In this document: one piece after another, positions 50,008 through 64,000 of the stretch
Layout of the letters: the number at the start of each line of letters is the position of its first letter
How positions within the stretch are numbered: position 1 is the first letter of the stretch
Assembly (NCBI RefSeq): GCF_949628215.1
Contig: NC_134280.1
Coordinates: 7,761,795-7,825,794, forward strand
Direction: 5' to 3'
Length of the DNA: 64,000 nt
DNA from: Phalacrocorax aristotelis
Lineage: Eukaryota > Chordata > Aves > Suliformes > Phalacrocoracidae
Notes under the pieces: generated by a model
What the model was told of the DNA's origin: nothing
Databases searched by the model: none
Seen by the model: only the letters and a program-made list of their open reading frames with translations
Position numbers and translations under genes: made by a program

Positions 50008-50305
50008 GCTCTTTTCAGTGGAGCACACTGACAGGACCAGAGGCAGTGGGCACAAACAGAAACACAGGAGGTTCCCTCTGAACATCAGGAAACACTTTTT
50101 CACTGTGAGGGTGACTGAGCACTGGCACAGGTTGCCAAGGGAAATTGTGGAGTCTCTCTCTGTGGAGATACTAAAAAAACATCAGAACAATGATCAGAGC
50201 AATCTTGGACAACTGGCTCCAGGTGGCCCTGCTTGAGCAGGGGGTTGGACCAGATGATCTCCAGAGGTCCCTTCCAACCTCAGCCATGCTGTGATGGTGT
50301 GATCT
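50008..50305 (+). mobile_element. CR1 LINE 3' end, comparatively well preserved
   Basis: Blocks such as GGCAGTGGGCACAAACAGAA, CACAGGAGGTTCCCTCTGAA, GAAACACTTTTTCACTGTGA, GGCACAGGTTGCCAAGGGAA and CAGATGATCTCCAGAGGTCC follow the CR1 consensus order on the + strand, down to the CCTTCCAACCTCAGCCATGC terminus. The TGTGATGGTGTGATCTG tail is a degenerate form of the terminal repeat. Low divergence suggests a relatively young insertion. Confidence 0.95.
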
Positions 50306-51138
50306 GCTGTTGGAAAAAATGACTTTATGATGTCTCTTTTTGGATATTGTTTTATTACTGTTTTTATGAAAGGTGAAATAATTTTAAATCATACTGTAAA
50401 AAAATTTTTGTTAAAGGTGTCTTGTTTAGTCTTGATGAAACACAAACCACTATGTATCCAAAAGACTTTAAAAAATATTTATCTAATGCAGATGGTTCCT
50501 GAAACACTAAGGATCCATAAAAAGGGTAACACCTCATTCTGTCTTTATGCTTGTGCCTGGAAAATGTTTTAAGTTTCTAACAATCCAGTTTTAAGTTGAC
50601 TGAGGTAATTTTAACTGTCTGAATATCAAACTCTTACAAATGCTAAAGCTTATGGCTTGTGCTGGTTGCATGTTTCCTATAGTACTATACTGGTAAGGTT
50701 TGAACATCACAAGTTGCTGGCAAGTGATAACATCTTTATTCCCCTTTCTCCCTTCCCCAGTGCACGTGTGCACACACAGACATTATTAATATATTTGAGT
50801 GAATTTCCTATCACGTTTCTTTGTGCACTTTCATTCTGTTCTGGTTTGTCTGTGAAGAAAAAAGTAGCTTGCCCTGAGCATAAGCTAATGAACATTTTCA
50901 ACCCCCTAAAATTCCCAGTGGAGAATAATAGGCTTACAGGGCAATCTGTGACTGGTATTCAGAGACAGAGGGAAGGAGTCCAGAATGGCAGATGGTAACC
51001 TGGGGCAGGCAAACTTTGGAAAAGTTCTGGCGGGAAAAATGTAGAATGGAAGTGTCTTAGAAAATTTAATGTTACTTTGAAACAAGGGAGAAGTTGTCTG
51101 TGATGAAAGGCAAAGATCTGAATTTGCTTGCATTACAT

Positions 51139-51195
51139 ATCACAGAATCATAGAATATCTCAAGTTGGAAGAGACCCATATGGATCAGTACCTCC
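51139..51195 (-). mobile_element. CR1 LINE 3'-terminal fragment
   Basis: The + strand reads TCACAGAATCATAGAATATC and then CAAGTTGGAAGAGACCCATA, the reverse complement of a CR1 3' terminus with its short tail repeats. Only ~55 bases remain. Confidence 0.75.
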
Positions 51196-51899
51196 CTTGA
51201 AGTTTTTTTTTGTCTAGTAAGCAGTGTTTTTAACCACATATAAACTGTAAATGAGTAAGTGTAGCAGTTAGAACTGTTGAGGTATCTGCTATGCATATCC
51301 TCTAACTGATTTGTAGATACTATAAGAAGTAAGTGTTTGAGACCATGCAAAAATATATTTGGCCAAAAATCTACAGGAAAAATGCAATTAAGTACATTTC
51401 AAGGAATAGTGGCATGCAGCCAGCATATTGACAGTTCATAATGGTTGAATACAATTTTTAAAGTCTTGATTTATTTAAAAATATTTTCATTGATAATTTT
51501 TATTTTCTCCTTTACTATCCAGAATCTATCCTTTCAAACCATGCATCCCTGTTGTTATTTAGCTTTCTTGGTTACATAGAATTTGAAGGGTTCTTTCTAA
51601 TGAATCCTGTTTCCTACAATGATAGTAGTGCTTGATCAGGTTGTCAGCGAGATTCTCTCGTAAAATAAATTGTACTGGCTTTACACAGTAATACTCTTGT
51701 TGCTCCAAAATGCTATTGTTTTTATCAGAATAAATATTCTTTTAATTTCTAATGCACATTTATTTGTGGTTTCTTTCTCTTCTTTATTTTAAACAATAAT
51801 TATTTTACAGTGATATTCACCCTACTTATGTAGATACAGAGAACAGTCACATCACGTCTGAGCCTTTGTTTTGCTGTGTTCAACATAACATCTTTCGTA

Positions 51900-52005
51900 T
51901 CACAGAATAACACAGAATCACAGCATGGCTGAGGTTGGAAGGGACCTCTGGAGATCATCTTGTCCAACCCCCCTGCTTGAGCAGGTACACACAGTGGAGC
52001 AGGGT
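51900..52005 (-). mobile_element. CR1 LINE 3' end, inverted relative to the copy at 50.0 kb
   Basis: CACAGAATCACAGCATGGCT and GAGGTTGGAAGGGACCTCTG, followed by GAGATCATCTTGTCCAACCC, are the reverse complement of the CR1 terminus. Over ~60 bases it is nearly identical to the + strand copy ending at ~50300. Confidence 0.93.
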
Positions 52006-52411
52006 GGACATCCCTTAGCTAGCAGAAAATCAGACTAATAAGTGCAGGTAGTACAGTGCAGCACAGTGAAGTCCTATCAAAAATAGTGTAGTCATGCTGG
52101 GTTCTGCCATCCGTGAACTACAGTAAGTCTTGCTTTTGTTTTACTGCAGTTTGACCCTGCTATATAAACCAAACAATAAGCTTGAACCAATTTAAAACTA
52201 CTTGATCAAGTACAATTCACTGAGAAAGGAAATGGGATCCTGTGTGTTTTCAGTATGTCTGTTATGTTGTAGATACAAAAAATAATGTGTTGGATTTATT
52301 ATAAATTTTAGCAATGGTAGAAAATATATGCAGAATTTAAAGTGAAAAATATTTTCCTTCAAAAGAACCACAAAACTGTTTTAAAATATAGGTTTTTTTT
52401 CTGTAATTCAG

Positions 52412-52504
52412 ATAGAGTTTTGATTCGAATAAAAGACTTGACAGTGGAGAAGGCTGATGAAGTGGTTTGGGTTCGTGGAAGAATTCATACAAGCAGAGCT
52501 AAAG
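52412..52504 (+). CDS. DARS1: Aspartyl-tRNA synthetase, cytoplasmic, exon 3
   Basis: The 93-base exon completes the split Asp codon and encodes [20 protein letters not shown] continuing [11 protein letters not shown], the start of the OB-fold anticodon-binding domain of class IIb synthetases. Acceptor: a T-rich tract with CTGTAATTCAG. Donor: GTGAGA, with the exon ending on the first base of a Gly codon (phase 1). The sequence is very close to mammalian AspRS. Confidence 0.97.
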
Positions 52505-57479
<4,975 letters not shown>

Positions 57480-59081
57480 TAAGTAAGCAATTATATCCTG
57501 TTGTCAGAGTAAACAATGGTGGGAACCAGGACTCCCAGGGGTTGGGACCATTTTCACACATTAACTTCAATGCTTCGTTTGTTTTAAAATGTAGTTATTT
57601 AAATTGTCAGCTCACTATTGCGTTGAATACATTACACTGACAAAAGATAAAATAGAGAACAGGCTTGAAATTCATTCTGAACTGCTGAAGCAGCATTCTC
57701 TCCCCATAGACAACCTACATTTACTTTCAAGCTGGCTAACAAAAAGTCTGGCAAGCTCAGCTTAGTGGGACACTTTATTTTGTGTGTGGTGTTTGTGTGT
57801 GTCTACACATGTTCAGGGTTTTTCTTCTACAAGATGTGCAGTGTAGTAATATGTTTTATAGCTAGAACTGATGTGGAGAAGTTCCATATTGCAAGTAGCT
57901 TACTGAGTTGAAGAAATTAAGAGTAGCTTCTGTACACTAAATTAGTCTTATTTAAACCTTAGTTTTGGCACTAGAAAGTTTAATGGGGGATTTAAGTTAC
58001 TTTTCAAGATATTTTTTTGGGGGTAATAGTTAGACTTGTCAATTAAACAAGTGTTTGTTGCAGCAATTTAATTCAGTTATTTGGTTTGTTCTTAAAGATT
58101 AAATAGAATAAATATTATGTAAATAATATATCTAAATAAATAGATAAAATAAAAAATTACCTTCCCCTGCTACTTGCCTCGAGATTGTGTTTTACGGTTG
58201 TCCAGTACTAAATATGCTTGCATGAAAAAGGTGATTTTATAGAAGAGCTTTTAATCGTTTATATCTACTTGTTCCCAGATAGAAATGTGGATCAGCTTGG
58301 TGCAATAATATGTTTAACATGTGGCACTTGAATTGCTTCTGTGTAGTTCTTGGCACTACTCTCATGCCTGGGAAGGGAGCCCCCGCTAATTAGCTGCAAA
58401 AGTGCTACAGCCTTCAACCTTCAATATGTCAGGGAGAGGAGGGATTCATTATAGTATAGACTTCCAGAAGCCAAGTTTAGAAGGTTAGGATAATGCTTCT
58501 GCTGATGAGGTTCAAGGCAACGGGAGAACAGAACCAGCAGTGTTTGTTGTTTGGCGGTGCTTAGTGTTGGCAGTGCCAGTGTGAAGCATGCTGTTTACAG
58601 GTGTTTATGAGCCAAAGTGAAGTGTTCTGTTTCTTCATGAGATAGTTTGTTCTCTCCAGCGCTTAGAATCTTTGAAAAGGATTAAGTGTATAATCTACTC
58701 TTTCCCCAATTTATCTCTGTCAAACCTACTAGTCTCTCAACAAACTTCCGCTACAGAACAGTGAAACAACTCTTAGAGTTGTGCTGCTCACTCTCCTGTT
58801 CTCCAATTCTCTACAATATCTCTCTTTTTCAGTTTTCTTCACAGTTCTTTCTTCCACAACTGAATTTCTTCATGAGTGGCAGAGCTCAGTGGTTAGGAGC
58901 TCATGAGAGACAAGTTGGTCCTTACTCTTTACTGCCGTGTCCTGACCCTGCCAGTTGTAAGCCTTCCCTGACTTTTTTTTGATTCACCAATCTTTTTTTA
59001 CTCGGTTAGTCTTCTGTCAGGTTAGTGATTTACACTAGGTCATGGAGGCCCAGGGCTAACAAGGAGCGGGAAATGGTGAAA

Positions 59082-59166
59082 AGGGGTATGTGGAAATAAA
59101 GAAAAAAAGAGGGCAAAGCTCCTTTCTCTTCTGGCAGCAGTGAGCTGTTAAATCAGGTGGAACCTC
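59082..59166 (+). repeat. Possible third, partial copy of the unnamed dispersed repeat
   Basis: GGGCAAAG, a T/C-rich block and GCAGCAGTGAGCTGTTAAAT followed by CAGGTGG match the end of the copies at ~4.27 and ~9.64 kb, in the same orientation. The match is short and diverged. Confidence 0.3.
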
Positions 59167-60829
59167 ATCCTTAGGTTCTTTCCAACTCCCTGTCATCTCC
59201 CCACTTTTGTTGTGACAGACCTGATTTCCTCTGAGTAGCCAGGCTCATGATGTTTGTACTGTTTTGACTTAAACCTCTCTAATATATAGCATGCATGTTT
59301 TAGTCATTATTTGTGCTTCTGAAATACTTACATGCTTACCATCGTGTTCTTTGAATAATAGAACTTCCTCTGCTACAGCCTTCTGGGTTTTTTTTTGGGT
59401 GTTTGCTTTTGGTTTTTTAACACCTTTAGTGCAATCATCTCATTACTCCTTCCCACCAGCAAACCTATATTATTAATATCCTGCCATGCTCTCACTTTTT
59501 CCATTGTTTTATCTTCTACAATTTTGTCTGATACAGCCATTGCAGCTGCCTGTTGTCCTTCAGAGGCTGTAGTGGTTCTCTGAATTCTGAGTGCACTTGT
59601 GGTCGCTGTGTCAGTAATACCTGAAGCACAGCAACAGTACCTGCCTTGTCTTCAATCACTTTTCTGCTAGTTTTCACCTGCTGTGGAGTGATGCCACTAT
59701 TCGTAACAGATTCGGCTGGTCTTAGATGTCTAACTATAACTATACTGTTTCTCTGCCTTTCTCAGTGTCTTTTTTTCAGCATCTCCCCTTGTTTCCTACA
59801 CATTAAATGAGGAAGTACACATTTATTGAAGGAAACATTTAACATAAAACCCTTGTATTTCAATTAAATTTTTAAACTGAAGTTTTTCACTGGTAGTACA
59901 TAAACTTTATTTTTCATGTGCTACTTTCTCATATTTTGATACTGGGTCCAAAACTTTCTTTAAAATAGTTTGTGAAATTCTGGATCTTGAATTTTTAGTG
60001 AGAACTGATTAAATCAAGAGCATTTTTTGTACACATTTTCACAAATAATAAACAAACCAGTTCCTCTTTTAGATATTGGCACATGGAAACCAAGAACTTT
60101 CATAACCTTCTGTGGTCTAGCAACATTTATATACTAATTATCTCCATTATCATACTGAGTTCTTTTTAGTGAAAGATACTTAATACTGGTTTAACTCAGT
60201 TTCACAAAGACGTTTCTGTGAGCTTAACTATGAAAAGTTTCTAGCTGAGCTTCCAAAAACTATGTAGCCAACAACACAGAGCCAGTCAAGATACTGGACT
60301 GGGAGCTGTGGAACTCTTTACATTTTTCATCAGAAAAAAAAAATACAGCCTAGTCCTGCAAGGGATGCTGTGTAAGAGAAAGAGTTAATTGTATCTTTCT
60401 GGCAGAAGAGGTGCCAAGTGGTGCAATTAGTAATTTATCAACCTGCTTTTTTTCCATAAAGTATTGGGTGTGGTCGTTTTGGGTTTTTTTTCCTCTTTTT
60501 TTTATATCAGCTTTTAGCCTTCCCTTCCCCACCCTGCTGCCATAGCCACATGATATGATACAGCAGTTGGGAGAGGTGGTTAACAGATTCTAATTTAGCT
60601 GCCCAAACAATGTGCCCTCACTCAGGAAGTAATTTGCTGGCTCCTTATAGTAGGCTAGAGAATGAAAATCCAGAAAAGAGATTAAAAACTGGGGGGTGGG
60701 GGGAAAGATGGGTAACCCTGTATGAAAATGCTTCACAATGTAGAAAAATATACTTAAGTTCATCACCTAGAAGAATTAGTAGTACCAGGAAAACTGCTGG
60801 ATAGTGCAGAAATATCCATTTCTGTTTAA

Positions 60830-60910
60830 TTTTTGGATCGGTGAACTGGAGAAAATGTAAAATTGCAGCTGTTAAGTTTGCTGGTGACACGGAAATTGGA
60901 ATGGTAAATT
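60830..60910 (+). mobile_element. Probable CR1 coding-region remnant
   Basis: GTGAACTGGAGAAAATG and AAGTTTGCTGGTGACACGGA followed by AAATTGG resemble the CR1 reverse-transcriptase region (AAGTTTGC-GATGA-ACC-AA-TTGG). It may extend weakly to ~61400, where GCAAGATGAAATGATATGCG is suggestive only. Confidence 0.5.
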
Positions 60911-63900
60911 AGGGGCTAGAAGCATATAGAATAATCACTTTGATACTCTTCAGTGTGAATTTGTACCTTTGTGATCGTTAGTTCAGATTTTGTGTACGTT
61001 CAGGATTAATATTTAGGAAAGTAAGTGGTGAGAAATGTGAGATCATGGTAGATAACTGACTTGACAGGAGTCCATGCAGTTCTCTTACCTACTGCGATAG
61101 GAGAACTCTTGAGTTTTGAAAAAGAGGAATAAAATGCCAGTAATGTAATATATGCCAGTCATTAGGCTATTTCTGGAATGTTTTGTCCACTTCTGTTGTC
61201 TTTGTGTCTGAGTATATGTCAAATTGGAAAAGGTTGGTCGTGAAGCTGCAAGATGAAATGATATGCGGTTAGGCAGATTTGCCTTCCTGTGAGACTGAAA
61301 GAAAAGCTCTGTCCTGTCCAAGAGAAATTAGTAAGTAATTTAAATCCCAGTCTGATGGTAGCTGTGCAAGAAGATTTTCTGCCAATGGAGGGTTCTTTAC
61401 TTTGCAGATACAAAGGTATGAAAAGATGCAACGAACAGATGGTGAAGCTAGGTAAATTCGGAAGGGAAATAAAGCAGATTTTTTTTTTCCAGCAAAAATG
61501 ATTAAAAATGTATAGTGGATTTTGTTGCTTAAAATCTTTAAAAGAAGATAAGCTTTTTTTTTCCTCCAGAGGATATCCAGGTCTTAGAATGTTGGTATAG
61601 GAAACAGATTATTATATTTTTAGAATGAAGAGAATAAAAATGGTGTTTACCTGGCCTTCATGTATACAATGTCAGTTAACTCCCCTTTCGGAGCGCTTAA
61701 TGGATACTTAGTGTATTTGTGCAGACAGTATTACAGTTGCTTTTATTGGGTTGGGTATAAAATGTTTATACTTTCAACTTTTTACAAAGTGAACTCATTT
61801 TTTGCAAAGTAAACTATTTCCTTCAGCTTTCACTGACATTCAGATGAAGGATCATTGATTATTATGTTCTATTACCATTATTTAATATTTTTAGATTTAA
61901 TAATGTATTAATATAATGATTTGTGTAGTCTGCTAATAGGAAAGTGTTGAAGAAAAAAAAGAAATGTCTGAACAAGTATAGATGCTTCCATTAAGTAAAA
62001 CATTTTCTATTTAAAGTCTATAAATAACCAAATCTTTTCCAATTCTTCAGACTTTTGGTCAAGAAAATGTTGATTGTGATTCACTTAGGGAGGCCCACAC
62101 GGGGTTCAGCTTGCAACATGAAGCTGTTGATGAAAGATGTTGTCATACAGACTGTAGTAATGCAATCCTGTGGTTAAAAGAGAAAGTCTTGGCTAATAGA
62201 CATGCACATAATTAAGAGGGACATAAGGCATCTAGTGGACATTTTAGTAATTATAGTCTTGATTTTTTGGAAGGAACTTTACATATAAAGAAGCAGTTTG
62301 CTATACAGAAGCATTTTTTTACATTGGACTGACTATTAAAATAGCTTCTTTAAGGATTAAACAATATAAAGATGTCATCTGTCTTAATGCATCATGCATC
62401 CTAATTCAGTTTCTAGTCCTTTGTAATATTACTTATCTTTAATTATCTGTAATATTAATTACAGATAGAAATATTGTTGTCTTTAATGGAAATGGTGATA
62501 GCTTTGGCATGCTTTTCTGCTACTTGTTCACTTATTTTGGTTTGTTTGGGTTTTTTTATTATCCAGGGGAATTTTATCAAAAAATCACCTAGATGACTTA
62601 GTGCTGCTGCTGATGCAGAGAACCCTTTGCTGCAGTTACCAGCATTTAATTAATATATCTTGTTTCTTGTTGTAAATTAAAGAGAAATTACTGTTTCAGT
62701 AACATTCTTAGAATTACCTGTTGAATCAAAACGGCACCTTCTAGGTTTCTGTCGTTTACATTTGATGCACTGTGTTAGGGACTTCAGATTTTTCCAGCAC
62801 TAGATCTTGCTGAGCATGGTTCAAACAGGACTCAAAACACAAGCTTTTACTTCCATACCAGATTAGATATTTAGTCTGAATGAGCAAAAGCATATTTTCT
62901 AATTACCAAATGGAAGTTTAGAGTAGATTATGAACATTTGTAAATACAAAAATGGTCATATGCAGTAGAAAACTTTGTAGTACTGCTGTGTGCCCAGGCA
63001 CTTATATGCACATTTGGATACAGGATCTACACAGGTAGGAACTGAGTTGAAATACATCCTAAAATTATGGCAAATTTAACGACGAAGGGATGTTACAGTT
63101 TTAAAGTGTGTTCCGAACCAAGAAACATACCGTTTCAATTTTAACTCCAGTTTAGGCAGAGAGGGAGAAGCACATTTAATCACAAGTACAAAGTTTTAAA
63201 GTTCTGCTATGCAAGTTTAAGTTTGCAAAGCAATATTACAGTTACAATGATGTAAAAGTCAGTTTCTTCCTGTATTTTTAAACAGATACCATGTGGCGTG
63301 TCTTGGATTCCATGCATATTCTTATCAAAACTCTGTAATGACTTCACTAGCATGACGTCTCCTCCATAGGATACATAATCTGATTATGAATGCATCATAC
63401 AACACATTCACATTTAACTATTATTTTCTTTTTCATGGTGCAAAGAATTCTCTATCATAAGTTTAAAACATTTTTATTTGCAATTATTAGTGAGAGGGCT
63501 TTTATTCAGCGGGTTAGAAACTTGTATTTTCAATGAAGACACTGCTATTCGTGTCATTAGTGTTTTCTGGGCATTTGCCACAATGTTGACATGAAAAAGG
63601 AAGCGGGGGAAAATAGAGGAGAACTGTTTAGGGGAAAAAAAAGCACCAGCATAAAACTTTTAGTCTTTTAAACAGTCACTTATTTGAAAAGCAAAGGGAA
63701 TTTATAGTTCTGCCTCATACTATTTTAGCTTGATACATTCTCTGTGTTTCTTACCATTACGTTCTCTTGCACCCAAAGTATTGCATTGCTGCCTCAGTCT
63801 TTTTAAGGAGTTTTAAACAGAATTATTTCGTAAGAGGGTGCACTTCTAAGCACTTAGTGTAATTTCTCCTCATCTTTCTTGAATTTGTTGCCTCTGCTTA

Positions 63901-64000
63901 AATAATGGAGATGAATGGAGGCTCACCCTTAACAGAATGAATTCTGATTTAAAGCTTCCTGTCAACCTCTGCTTTGTACAAATTTAGGCATTTGTTTGTT

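Larger units (their letters stand above)
46180..52411 (+). other. DARS1: DARS1 intron 2
   Basis: A 6.2-kb intron carrying at least four CR1 fragments in both orientations (46.3, 50.0, 51.1 and 51.9 kb) and a 22-bp tandem duplication at 49.2 kb. I find no additional exon with AspRS similarity, and phases of exons 2 and 3 agree without one. Confidence 0.9.

Overview
This is a vertebrate, almost certainly avian, nuclear genomic window. Two conserved genes are recognisable by protein similarity, both on the + strand: the end of the chemokine receptor gene CXCR4, and the start of DARS1 (cytoplasmic aspartyl-tRNA synthetase). The same order and relative orientation is known from other amniotes. The bird assignment is inference. 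It rests on several CR1 LINE tails, a bird-like CXCR4 N-terminus, short introns and the absence of mammalian SINEs.

Layout. Positions 1-1283 are the 3' part of CXCR4 intron 1, beginning in a CpG-rich stretch that is probably the edge of the promoter island. Positions 1284-2345 are CXCR4 exon 2, which holds nearly the whole receptor (353 codons). A 3'UTR follows, with a poly(A) signal at 2861. Positions ~2.9-44.3 kb are a gene-poor, AT-rich interval of about 41 kb. It has no convincing protein-coding gene. It contains CR1 and older repeat fragments, simple repeats, several palindromes, two GC-rich islets (30.7-31.6 kb and 42.74-42.89 kb) carrying CRE-, RFX- and CCAAT-like motifs, and three exon-like segments with good splice signals that could belong to unannotated transcripts. 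Positions 44.33-45.1 kb are the DARS1 CpG-island promoter with a TCTCGCGAGA element. DARS1 coding exons 1-4 lie at 44773-44844, 46122-46179, 52412-52504 and 57376-57478. Their phases agree, and they encode the N-terminal extension and most of the OB-fold anticodon-binding domain. The rest of DARS1 lies beyond the window, and 57479-64000 is intron 4.

The two genes are functionally unrelated: a cell-surface G-protein-coupled receptor for CXCL12, and a housekeeping translation enzyme. The long interval between them is the natural place for distal CXCR4 regulatory elements. I found no multi-gene system. The observations most worth checking are the unexplained exon-like segments (16.2-16.9 kb on +, 37.0 kb on -), the two GC islets, and a dispersed repeat family I cannot name.
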